From positions 17,731-44,417 of the forward strand of contig DHJA01000105.1 of NCBI GenBank assembly GCA_002404095.1: 26,687 nt of DNA. Direction: 5' to 3'. The stretch is from Planctomycetaceae bacterium UBA4732. Lineage in GTDB: Bacteria > Planctomycetota > Planctomycetia > Gemmatales > Gemmataceae. Both the position numbers and the translations under genes were made by a program. Under the pieces are notes generated by a model. It made no database searches. It saw only the letters and a list, made by a program, of their open reading frames with translations, and was not told the origin of the DNA. The first letter of the stretch is position 1; the number at the start of each line of letters is the position of its first letter. Below, in pieces: positions 15,295 through 22,747 of this stretch.

Positions 15295-16905
15295 GTGGCC
15301 TCGCGCTGGCGGATTCGCCACAAACTGTTGCTCGGCGTCTGCCTCGTTTGCGTCGTCATGGCCCTATTGCTGGGCGGCACGCTTCACGGGTTATGGTCGT
15401 ATTGGCAGACCATGAACAGCATTCGCAGCAAGAAGGCGGAACAGAAGGTCGCCAAGGAGCTGGAAAAAGAAATACGCGACCTCAAGAGTCTTGAAAAGTC
15501 ACCGGACGCGGCGGTCTTCGACGCTTTCGCGGACCTGCCAGGGAAGTCGAAGAAAGCGCGCGACCAGCTCGACGCCTACGCGAAGCAGCTTCAGGAAACT
15601 CTCAGCCAGGGACGCGACCCGAGCAAAGGCGGACATCAGCTGGGCACTGTCGAAGCGCTTAAAAAGGATTTCGACAATCTCGACAAGGCCGCCAAGAAGG
15701 CGTCCAGCCCGTCGCGCATGGACAACCGGGGAGAGGCGGAAATAAAGGAAGATTTGTGGAAGGAGGTACAAGAGCAAATCAAGGCGCTCATGCGCGACGC
15801 CGGCGACCTGTCCAACAACATCGACGACGACATCAACCAGCGCATCGACGAATCGCGCAACCATTATCAGGAGACGCTGTGGATCGTCGTCCCCTCCAGC
15901 GCGGCCGGCTTGCTCATCATGATCGGTCTGATGCGCTCGTTTTACGCCTGGGTTTTCAACCCCATCCGCGATCTGGAAAAGGGTGTGAGCCGCGTGGCGC
16001 GCGGGGACTTCACGCACCGCATCGAGGTGAGCAGCGGCGACGAAATGGAAGAACTGGCGGCCGCCTTTAACGACATGATGGAGCGGCTGCGGGGCCTCTA
16101 CGACAACTTGGCCCAGCAGGTCAATGATCGCAGCCGTCAACTGGTGCGTTCGGAAAAACTGGCCAGCGTCGGTTTCCTGGCGGCCGGCGTGGCCCATGAA
16201 ATTAATAATCCGTTGGCGTCGATCGCGTTTTGTAGCGAGGCGTTGGAGGCCCGCCTGGGCGGATTGGTGCAACAGCTTCAGAAGGCCGGCTACGTAGGCG
16301 ATGACGCGGAGGTCTTTACTCGCTATCTGCGGATGATCCAGGAAGAGGCTTTCCGCTGCAAGAACATCACGGAGCGGCTGCTGGCGTTCAGTCGAACCGG
16401 CGAACACCGTCGCGAGCCGACGGACCTGGCCAAGGTGGTGCAATCCGTCCTGGACGTAACGCAGCATTTGCAGAGCGCCAAAGGCAAGACCATCGCTCTG
16501 GAAGGGCCGGCCGGCAATACGAAAATCACAGCGTCGGTGAACAGCGAGGAGATCAAGTCGGTGGTGCTGAACCTCGTGGTCAACGCCCTCGACAGCATGG
16601 CGGAAGGCGGCCGATTGACCATCCGCATAGCTCAGCGCATCGGCACGGCGGAATTGTACTTCACCGACACCGGCTGCGGCATGACGCAAGAAGTGCTGGA
16701 CAACATCTTCGAGCCTTTCTTCACGCACAGTCGAACCGGCAAGGGCACCGGATTGGGCCTAACGATCAGTCACAGCATCATCAGTCAGCACCACGGCGAG
16801 ATCGAGGCCAGCAGCCCAGGCCCGAATCAGGGCAGCACCTTTGTGATTCGTTTGCCGCTGCAAGCGGCGGAGGAGACCGCCCCAACGCAGGCGTTGGCGG
16901 CGTAG
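15295..16905 (+). CDS. Membrane sensor histidine kinase (HAMP-HisKA-HATPase)
   Basis: A GTG start at 15295 follows AAGGAGGTC. The 536-residue protein has transmembrane helix 1 (about 10-30), an extracytoplasmic region that is charged and helical (about 33-195), helix 2 (about 196-220), then a HAMP domain (FNPIRDLEKGVSRVARGDFTH). HisKA carries the AHEINNPL box with H301. The ATPase has N-box NLVVNAL (N430), DTGCGM and GKGTGLGL. All catalytic motifs are intact. The sensing domain is not recognised; it is long, helical and Lys/Glu-rich. The sigma54 activator follows 104 nt later on the same strand and is the likely partner. Confidence 0.92.
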   Translation: MASRWRIRHKLLLGVCLVCVVMALLLGGTLHGLWSYWQTMNSIRSKKAEQKVAKELEKEIRDLKSLEKSPDAAVFDAFADLPGKSKKARDQLDAYAKQLQETLSQGRDPSKGGHQLGTVEALKKDFDNLDKAAKKASSPSRMDNRGEAEIKEDLWKEVQEQIKALMRDAGDLSNNIDDDINQRIDESRNHYQETLWIVVPSSAAGLLIMIGLMRSFYAWVFNPIRDLEKGVSRVARGDFTHRIEVSSGDEMEELAAAFNDMMERLRGLYDNLAQQVNDRSRQLVRSEKLASVGFLAAGVAHEINNPLASIAFCSEALEARLGGLVQQLQKAGYVGDDAEVFTRYLRMIQEEAFRCKNITERLLAFSRTGEHRREPTDLAKVVQSVLDVTQHLQSAKGKTIALEGPAGNTKITASVNSEEIKSVVLNLVVNALDSMAEGGRLTIRIAQRIGTAELYFTDTGCGMTQEVLDNIFEPFFTHSRTGKGTGLGLTISHSIISQHHGEIEASSPGPNQGSTFVIRLPLQAAEETAPTQALAA

Positions 16906-16998
16906 GCGAGCTGGTTCGCGTAGGCGAGCCGGGTCGCGTAAGCGCCCGGAGATGGTTTCAGCGACTGAACTCCGGGCGCTCACGCGACCCGGCTCGCC
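16902..16998. repeat. Tandem duplication and long hairpin between kinase and activator (element B)
   Basis: An 18-nt unit GTAGGCGAGC.GG.TCGC occurs twice in tandem (16902-16919 and 16920-16937); the first copy supplies the kinase stop codon. A hairpin follows with arms 16923-16951 and 16970-16998 (29 nt, 28 paired, loop 18 nt). Its mismatch, A opposite C in GCGTAAGCG, is at the same column as in element A. It could attenuate readthrough into the activator gene. Confidence 0.88.
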
Positions 16999-17009
16999 CG
17001 AGCGAAGAA

Positions 17010-18482
17010 ATGGTGGCCATGATAGATAGCACACTAACCCGGTCGGCAGGCAAGGATCGCCTGGAACCGCATAAGGCATTGCGAGTCTTGTTCGTTGACG
17101 ACGAGCGGCCCTTGCAGGAACTGATGCGCTCGGAATTGCCGCGCCTTGGCCACGAGGTCACAGTCTGCGCCGACGGCAAAGCCGCGCTTAAAGCTCTCGA
17201 AAAGGGCATATTCGACGCCGCCATCCTCGATCTGCGAATGCCGGGCATGAGCGGCCTCGACGTTCTGGAACACCTGAAAAAGGTGGCGCCGGACGTGGAA
17301 GCAGTGGTGATGACGGGCCACGCCAGCATGGAAACGGCCGTGCAGGCGATGCGGCTCGGCGCGTTCGACTACATCACCAAGCCGTGCAAGCTGGCCGAGA
17401 TCGAGGCCATGTTGGTCAAGATGGCGGAGCGGCGCGAGCTGAAACACAAGAATCTAGCGCTGCAGAGCCGGGTGCAGGCGGCCGAGGGGCCGAGCATCCT
17501 CGTGGGCAAGTCGGGGCCGATGACGCAGGTTCATCGTTACATCGCCATGGTGGCGCCATCCGATTCGACGGTCCTTATTCTCGGCGAAACCGGCACCGGA
17601 AAGGAACTGGCGGCGCGGGCGTTGTGGCAGCAGAGCAAGCGCAAGGACATGCCTTTCGTGCCGGTCAATTGCGGTGCGCTGTCGGAAAACCTGGTGGAGA
17701 GCGAGCTATTCGGCCACCGCAAGGGCGCCTTCACTGGAGCGGATCGCGACCACAAGGGTCTCTTCGAGGTGGCCAACGGCGGTACGCTGTTCCTGGACGA
17801 GCTAGGCGAGCTGAACAAGAACATTCAGGTGAAGTTGCTGCGTTTCCTAGAGTCGGGCGAGATTCGGCGAGTGGGCGACACGGAGCCGTTCCGCGTGGAC
17901 GTGCGCGTACTGTGCGCCACTAACCGCGACCTACGGCAAATGATCCTGGAAGAGACGTTCCGCGAGGATTTGTTCTTCCGCATCAACACCTTCGAGATGC
18001 GTCTGCCGCCGCTGCGCGAACGTCGCGCGGACATCCCGGAATTGGCTCGCTATCTGTTGGCTCGCGCCGCGAAACGGCCCATGGATCAGGTCGCGGACCT
18101 TCTTAGTCCGGAAGCGGTGGACCTGTTGCTGGAACACGAATGGCCGGGCAACGTCCGCGAACTGGCGAACGCGATGGAGTACGCCTACATCATCGCCGGC
18201 GCCGGCCTTATCAGCCCCGAACATCTGCCGCATACGCTCCGCAACCGCGCCCCGGCGACGCTGCCGATGAAACCGCACGCGCCGTCATCAATAGCACCGG
18301 CCGGGACGAACGCGCCCTCGACGGCGCGGACGTTGAACGAAATCGAAATGGAGCATGTGCTGCGTGTGCTGGACAAACACGGCGGCAGCAAGACGGCGGC
18401 CGCCGCGGAATTAGGGATTAGCCTAAAGACGATGTATAATAAGCTGAATAAATTGCAGGAAGAACGCAAGTCAGCGGGGTGA
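17010..18482 (+). CDS. NtrC-family sigma54-dependent response regulator
   Basis: The 490-residue protein has a receiver domain (about 24-140) with D30/D31, D74 in ILDLRMPGM and K124 in ITKP. The AAA+ domain has Walker A GETGTGKE (192-199), the sigma54-contact loop GAFTGA (239-244) and Walker B FLDELGE (261-267). A Fis-type helix-turn-helix ends the protein (GGSKTAAAAELGISLKTMYNKL). It is therefore a complete sigma54 transcription activator. The kinase at 15295 is its probable partner. The start could also be the second ATG at 17019. No sigma54 -24/-12 site was identified in the window. Confidence 0.93.
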   Translation: MVAMIDSTLTRSAGKDRLEPHKALRVLFVDDERPLQELMRSELPRLGHEVTVCADGKAALKALEKGIFDAAILDLRMPGMSGLDVLEHLKKVAPDVEAVVMTGHASMETAVQAMRLGAFDYITKPCKLAEIEAMLVKMAERRELKHKNLALQSRVQAAEGPSILVGKSGPMTQVHRYIAMVAPSDSTVLILGETGTGKELAARALWQQSKRKDMPFVPVNCGALSENLVESELFGHRKGAFTGADRDHKGLFEVANGGTLFLDELGELNKNIQVKLLRFLESGEIRRVGDTEPFRVDVRVLCATNRDLRQMILEETFREDLFFRINTFEMRLPPLRERRADIPELARYLLARAAKRPMDQVADLLSPEAVDLLLEHEWPGNVRELANAMEYAYIIAGAGLISPEHLPHTLRNRAPATLPMKPHAPSSIAPAGTNAPSTARTLNEIEMEHVLRVLDKHGGSKTAAAAELGISLKTMYNKLNKLQEERKSAG

Positions 18483-18493
18483 GATCAACTTCG

Positions 18494-18562
18494 ACGAGCC
18501 GCGACCGTTAGGGAGCGGTTTTAGCTGTGTGGCGCCACCGCTCCCTAACGGTCGCGGCTCGT
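18494..18562. repeat. Perfect 26-bp hairpin between convergent genes (element C)
   Basis: Arms 18494-18519 and 18537-18562 match perfectly over 26 nt, with a 17-nt loop. The stem reads GAGCCGCGACCGTTAGGGAG. It lies 11 nt after the activator gene stop and 15 nt before the end of the oppositely oriented zinc-ribbon gene, so it may act as a bidirectional terminator, but no T-run follows on the + strand. The core CGTTAGGG recalls the CGTNAG core of elements A and B. Confidence 0.9.
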
Positions 18563-18577
18563 AATACGCCTTGGTTG

Positions 18578-18802
18578 TCACCCGCCAGGCAATCGACAGC
18601 AAACCGGCCCGCACGGCGGTAGGCTGGAGTCGCAGCCCATCGGCAGCGACGCGCTTTCCGTAGGCGGCGCGGCCGGCAGGCTGAGCTGTTTCGCCACCCG
18701 CCCGCTATCGCACTTCGGACAGGTCGCCTCGTCGTCGCCGGTGAACACCAGCGCCTCAAAAGGATGTTCGCACTCTTCGCAAACGTATTCGTAAAGCGGC
18801 AT
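18578..18802 (-). CDS. FmdB-family zinc-ribbon protein
   Basis: The start at 18802 follows AGGAGGAG. The 74-residue product has the FmdB pattern MPLYEYVCEECEHPFEAL, with CxxC (CEEC) and a second CxxC (CPKC) making a zinc ribbon. The C-terminal third (Pro/Ser-rich, with further Cys) is not conserved in shape. FmdB-type proteins are small putative regulatory proteins of unknown target. It is 22 nt downstream of the rhomboid gene on the same strand and may be co-transcribed. Confidence 0.88.
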   Translation of the reverse strand: MPLYEYVCEECEHPFEALVFTGDDEATCPKCDSGRVAKQLSLPAAPPTESASLPMGCDSSLPPCGPVCCRLPGG

Positions 18803-18824
18803 CTTTTCTCCTCCTGTTTGTCTC

Positions 18825-19733
18825 TCAAGTGCGCCGGCGGCGCAGAATCTCGCTAGCGCGCCGCAGGACGTTCAGGTCGTTTTCGGTCAGATTCTCCCGG
18901 CCGACGCGCGACATTTTCTCCAACACCACGTCCATCTCGACCTTGATGCGATCTTCGTCAATCACCGGGGCGACGGCCGCGCGAATAGGTTCGGGCGCCT
19001 CTTCACGATAGACGCGCAGGTGGGGCCGGACCAGTCGCCGGCGGGTGGCGAGAAAGCTCGGCCACAACCCTTGAAACAGCGAGATAATCCGCAACTGCTG
19101 CTTGTAGTAGACGAAGGCGAACGCCGCGCCGCCGAGGTGGACTGTAACGGCGACCATGCTTGCTTGTCGGGACAGCAGCGTGTAGGCGTCCCTGCCCACC
19201 AAAATGAGGGCGAACAGCCAGATCGGCACGGGCAGGAACATAAAGACATAGATGATGCGCCTTGGATAGTGGAAGGCGTAGAGTACGAGTACGGCGGTGA
19301 CGGCCCCGGAGGCGCCGAGGCACAGGTTGCTAGGGGAGCCGAGCAGGTAAGCGGCCGTAAAAGCGACGCCGCCTAGAACCGCTGAAACGAGGTAGAAGGC
19401 CAGGAACTCGCGCGGGCCGTACATATCTTCGACGTCGCTGCCAAACCACCACAAGAACAGCATGTTAAAGAGAAGATGGAAGATATTGCCGGTGTCGTGC
19501 AGAAAGGCGTAGGTGAGTAGGCGCCAGATTTCACCATGAAAGACGACCCTATCGGCGTTCAGGACCAAGGCGTTGGTTACCAGGCCGCCTTCGCTGTCGC
19601 TGGTCAACAGTTGAAGGACGAAGACGACGACGTTAATGCCGATAAGCCATTTGCAGATCATGCCGCGTTCGGCGAAAGACCCCAGAAAGCTGGGGCCTTC
19701 GCGGCGGACGTAATCGCGGTCGTTGATGCCCAT
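18825..19733 (-). CDS. Rhomboid family intramembrane serine protease
   Basis: The start is set at 19733 because planctomycete rhomboids I recall begin MGI.DRDY and because GAGGA lies just upstream. The frame is open to 19901 through repeat DNA, so ATGs at 19739 and 19781 are poorer choices. The 302-residue protein has several transmembrane helices. It has HDTGNIFHLLFNMLFLWWFG, the serine motif GASGA (S142) and the histidine helix VHLGGAAFAFVYY (H199), so the Ser-His dyad is intact. The cytoplasmic tail ends LTENDLNVLRRASEILRR. Rhomboids cleave single-pass membrane proteins. It shares its strand with the M50 protease. Confidence 0.9.
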   Translation of the reverse strand: MGINDRDYVRREGPSFLGSFAERGMICKWLIGINVVVFVLQLLTSDSEGGLVTNALVLNADRVVFHGEIWRLLTYAFLHDTGNIFHLLFNMLFLWWFGSDVEDMYGPREFLAFYLVSAVLGGVAFTAAYLLGSPSNLCLGASGAVTAVLVLYAFHYPRRIIYVFMFLPVPIWLFALILVGRDAYTLLSRQASMVAVTVHLGGAAFAFVYYKQQLRIISLFQGLWPSFLATRRRLVRPHLRVYREEAPEPIRAAVAPVIDEDRIKVEMDVVLEKMSRVGRENLTENDLNVLRRASEILRRRRT

Positions 19734-19860
19734 GACCATCCTCGGCGCCGGCCGTCGGGGCGGCTCGTGTGGGAACTGCATTGTCGCGCAGCGGGGGCGC
19801 GTCTCTCTTATTCTTTTTACCACATCGGGCCGGTCGCGGAAAAGGCCGTCGGGCGTAAAT

Positions 19861-19967
19861 GTGGCCGACTCGCTCCGCGAGTCGGTTGAAGGCAGAGCCA
19901 ATCATGGTGGCCGACTCGCTCCGCGAGTCGGTTGGCCGTGCCGCTCGCGGAGCGAGCGGCCCACTCT
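19861..19967. repeat. Cluster of three palindromic repeats between protease genes
   Basis: A 28-nt unit beginning GTGGCCGACTCGC is present exactly twice (19861-19888 and 19907-19934). Each copy holds a hairpin of CCGACTCGC and GCGAGTCGG around TCC. A third palindrome (19941-19959, CCGCTCGC around GGA) follows, and its 28-nt context 19940-19967 is identical to 14934-14961 inside rnhA. The unit is a dispersed repeat, not a CRISPR: there are only two copies of the direct repeat and no spacer set. Confidence 0.9.
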
Positions 19968-19975
19968 CACGCGCC

Positions 19976-20752
19976 TCAGCGCTCCCACGGGAATTCGTCG
20001 TCGCGGTACTGCTGCCGGCGGGCGCTCTCGGCCTGTAGTCCCTGGAAGCTCATGTAGCTGAAGTAGCCAAACCACATCGCCATGTAAAAGCCGCCGAATG
20101 GCAGGAATGAAATGAGGGGATGGCCGTTGGCGTCCATCAGGCAATGCACCGCCAGCACCGCCGCCACGCACGCCGAAAGCGCGAAGGAAATATACGCGCC
20201 ATTACGGGGCGTAATGCCGACGAATACCTCGCGGGCCATCTGGCCGCCGTCGAGCGGCCAGATTGGCAGCAGGTTGAGGAGGGGCCAGAAGAGATTGATC
20301 TCGATCAAGAATTTCAGCGTTTTCTTCGTCGGATCATGCCACGCCGGCGGAACCCTCGGAAGGAGGATGACGAACGTCAGGATCGTAACACCCAATACGA
20401 AGAACTGAATGAGCGGGCCGGCGAAGGAAACAAGGAACCGTTGCCATCCCCGGTTGAGGGCGTTGCTGCCGATGGCAAGGCCGCCAAAGCTATAAAGGAC
20501 AATGTGGCCATGAGTGCCGAACAGCCGGCCCATGAAGACGTGGCCCATTTCGTGGATTAGGATCGAAACGAAGACGCAAACTACCCAAAGGCCCAGATAC
20601 ATCAGCCCGGCGCGTTGGTCTCCCCCGCCCCCAACAAAATCCCACCCCAGGAGGATGGTTAAAAGCCAGAAGAATGGATGAACGCGGACGTGGACGCCGA
20701 ACAACCAGAAGCGCAGGTCGAATCGGGTTTCAGACGGTTCGCTCAGAAACAC
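19976..20752 (-). CDS. M50 family membrane metalloprotease (site-2 protease-like)
   Basis: A GTG start at 20752 is chosen; it follows AGAGG and gives the expected VFLSEPSETRFDLRFWLFG beginning. The upstream open frame to 20932 is repeat-derived. The 258-residue product has multiple membrane helices, the zinc motif HEMGH (67-71) and a second motif LLPIWPLDGGQM supplying the third ligand Asp. This fits site-2 proteases, which cut membrane proteins within the bilayer. The short form lacks PDZ or CBS domains. The rhomboid gene follows on the same strand after 242 nt that contain the palindrome cluster. Confidence 0.88.
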   Translation of the reverse strand: MFLSEPSETRFDLRFWLFGVHVRVHPFFWLLTILLGWDFVGGGGDQRAGLMYLGLWVVCVFVSILIHEMGHVFMGRLFGTHGHIVLYSFGGLAIGSNALNRGWQRFLVSFAGPLIQFFVLGVTILTFVILLPRVPPAWHDPTKKTLKFLIEINLFWPLLNLLPIWPLDGGQMAREVFVGITPRNGAYISFALSACVAAVLAVHCLMDANGHPLISFLPFGGFYMAMWFGYFSYMSFQGLQAESARRQQYRDDEFPWER

Positions 20753-20868
20753 GGCGTTGAGCCTCTGGGGACGCGGGCGGGATAAGGTAATTGATTGTGG
20801 GCAACGGCGGCAAATGGGGCAAGAGGAATAATGCGGCGGCGTCCTTCCCGATTTGGGAGACGGGGGCG

Positions 20869-20925
20869 GTAGGGGCGGGGTTTCCCCGCCCTTCGCGTCA
20901 CGGGGCGAGGAGACCTCGCCCCTAC
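20869..20925. repeat. Double-hairpin repeat between the kinase and M50 genes
   Basis: Two stems stand in tandem: GGGCGGGG/CCCCGCCC at 20873-20880 and 20884-20891 (loop TTT), and GGGGCGAGG/CCTCGCCCC at 20902-20910 and 20914-20922 (loop AGA). The outer ends GTAGGGGCG (20869-20877) and CGCCCCTAC (20917-20925) are also complementary. The element can therefore fold either as two hairpins or as one branched structure. Confidence 0.85.
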
Positions 20926-20944
20926 AACCCATTATTGTATGGGG

Positions 20945-22681
20945 TTACGAGGTCATCGAATTAGCGCCTTCCTGCAAGGCCACGGCGCGAAGCGGCAGCC
21001 GTAACGCGAATGTACTGCCCACTCCTACCTCGCTCCGCAGCACGATGTCGCCGCCGTGTTCGCGAAGGATCTTACGGCTGACCGCCAGGCCGAGGCCGGT
21101 GCCGCGCGAACCCTTCGTACTCACGAACGGCCGGAATATCTCCGCTTGTTTCTCCGGCGCTACTCCGGGGCCGTTGTCCGTCACTTCCACGCGCACCCAC
21201 TCGCCGTCCGGTTCGCGCGAGGTAAGAACCGACACCCGCGCGTTCTCCGTCCCCTCCAACGCTTCTAGCGCGTTGCCGACGATGTTGAGCAGCGCCCGAT
21301 GTACGCCCTCCGGATCGGCCGGGCACTTCGGCACGTCGGCGCCAAGCGCGATCGCCAGCGTGACGCCAAGTTCCGCGGCGCGCGGGCCGAGCAGTTCCAC
21401 CACGTCGCTCGCCACGGCGCCCAAGTCAGTCTCTTCCAAGGACGGCTCGCGCTCTTTGGAGTAGCTGAGCATGTCCATGACCAGTTCGTAGATTTTGCCC
21501 TGATTCTTCTCCACGATGGCCCAGCCTCGACGCAACGCTTTTTGGTCGCCGTCGTCGATGCCAATCTTGAGTACCTTGCCGCCTATTTGCAATCCCTGAA
21601 GGATGTTTTTGATGTGATGCGACAGGCCGGCGATGGTCTGACCGACGGCCGCCAGGCGCTCGGCCTGCACCAACGCCTGGTGGTAGCGCGTTTCCTCGAC
21701 GGCCAACGCCGCCTGGTGGGCGATGGCCGCCGCTAGAGCGAGATGATCGGCGGTGAATTTGCCGGTGGGGTTGCCGCCCGCGATCACCTCGCGCGCCGAC
21801 GTGCGCGTGTCGAGATAGAGGACGCCCAGCGTCTCATGTCGGCCCTTCATCGGTACGCAGATCACCTCGCGGACGCCGAAGCGCACCATGCTCTGTACCG
21901 CCTGGAAGCGCTCGTCGCGCGTGGCGTCGGAGATGAGGACGCCCTCCTTTTCGCGCAGCACGTGGTCCATGACGGTGCGGCTGACGGGGATTTTCTCCTG
22001 ACGGTTGGCGCCGTCGCGCCAGCGCACTGCGCGCGGTTCCAACTCGGCGCTGCTGATCAGGTCGGCGCCGGCCGTGGCGTCCTGCGGATGCGAGGCGCGG
22101 AGCATGATGCAGCCGCGCTCGGCGTCGAGCGATTTGAAGATCAGCTCCATGATGCGTTCGAGCAACTCATTCGGATCGAGAATGTGGCTGATCGCCTGGG
22201 TGGTTTCGTACATGACGCCAAGGTTGGCCAAGGCGGCTTTAAGCCATTTGCCCTCTACTTTCTCCGGCCGGGCCAGGATGCGGCTGCCCTCGGCCTCGCC
22301 GATGGTGCGGACGACGGCGGAGGACAATTCGAGATCGTGGCGGGCGATGAGATTGATCTGGTCGGCAAGGGCGGCCGGCGCGGGCGCATCGGTACGGCCG
22401 GCGCTGAAGACGAGGATGGTCTGGCCGATGCGGACCTGATCGCCGGGCTGAAGAAGAACGTCTTTGGCGCCTTGTCCGTTGACGAAAGTGCCGTTGGCGC
22501 TGCCCACGTCCAGGAGGCGATAGCCTTCGGGCGTGCGCACGAACTCAGCGTGACGGCGCGACGCTTCGGTGTCGTGAAGGCGGACTTTATTGGCGGAGTC
22601 GCGGCCGGCGGTGAGGCGGTCGCCGGTCAACTCGAACTGTTTGCCTTCGTCGGCGCCTTTGATAACGATCAAGCGAGGCAC
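20945..22681 (-). CDS. FHA-GAF hybrid histidine kinase
   Basis: A GTG start at 22681 follows GAGGAGAAGCC. The 578-residue soluble kinase begins with an FHA domain (GR 26-27, SRRH 41-44, NG 63-64), which binds phosphothreonine. It continues with a GAF domain (about 160-335), HisKA with LSHHIKNIL (phosphoacceptor H355) and an ATPase with NIVGNALEAL, DNGPGV and GTGLGL. There is no membrane segment, so it acts in the cytoplasm and could respond to a Ser/Thr kinase signal. The acid normally next to the histidine (HE/HD) is a His here. The gene follows 22748-23518 by 66 nt. Confidence 0.9.
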   Translation of the reverse strand: MPRLIVIKGADEGKQFELTGDRLTAGRDSANKVRLHDTEASRRHAEFVRTPEGYRLLDVGSANGTFVNGQGAKDVLLQPGDQVRIGQTILVFSAGRTDAPAPAALADQINLIARHDLELSSAVVRTIGEAEGSRILARPEKVEGKWLKAALANLGVMYETTQAISHILDPNELLERIMELIFKSLDAERGCIMLRASHPQDATAGADLISSAELEPRAVRWRDGANRQEKIPVSRTVMDHVLREKEGVLISDATRDERFQAVQSMVRFGVREVICVPMKGRHETLGVLYLDTRTSAREVIAGGNPTGKFTADHLALAAAIAHQAALAVEETRYHQALVQAERLAAVGQTIAGLSHHIKNILQGLQIGGKVLKIGIDDGDQKALRRGWAIVEKNQGKIYELVMDMLSYSKEREPSLEETDLGAVASDVVELLGPRAAELGVTLAIALGADVPKCPADPEGVHRALLNIVGNALEALEGTENARVSVLTSREPDGEWVRVEVTDNGPGVAPEKQAEIFRPFVSTKGSRGTGLGLAVSRKILREHGGDIVLRSEVGVGSTFALRLPLRAVALQEGANSMTS

Positions 22682-22747
22682 GGCTTCTCCTCGTTTTCAT
22701 TCGATTGCCGGGCTGGCTTCGGGTCGGCACTATTTGAACGACAACTT

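Noticed and set aside
15499..16728. 409-codon open frame on the - strand across the histidine kinase
   Set aside because: It is a shadow of the kinase frame; the + strand has complete kinase motifs.
19734..19901. N-terminal extension of the rhomboid protein
   Set aside because: The added residues are largely translated repeat DNA, while MGINDRDY has an upstream GAGGA and a family-like start.
19861..19934. Possible CRISPR repeat pair
   Set aside because: Only two 28-nt copies 18 nt apart, each palindromic and related to copies elsewhere; no spacer array and no cas genes.
20753..20932. N-terminal extension of the M50 protease
   Set aside because: The extension translates the double-hairpin repeat and has Pro/Ser-rich sequence; GTG 20752 follows AGAGG and begins the family-like segment.
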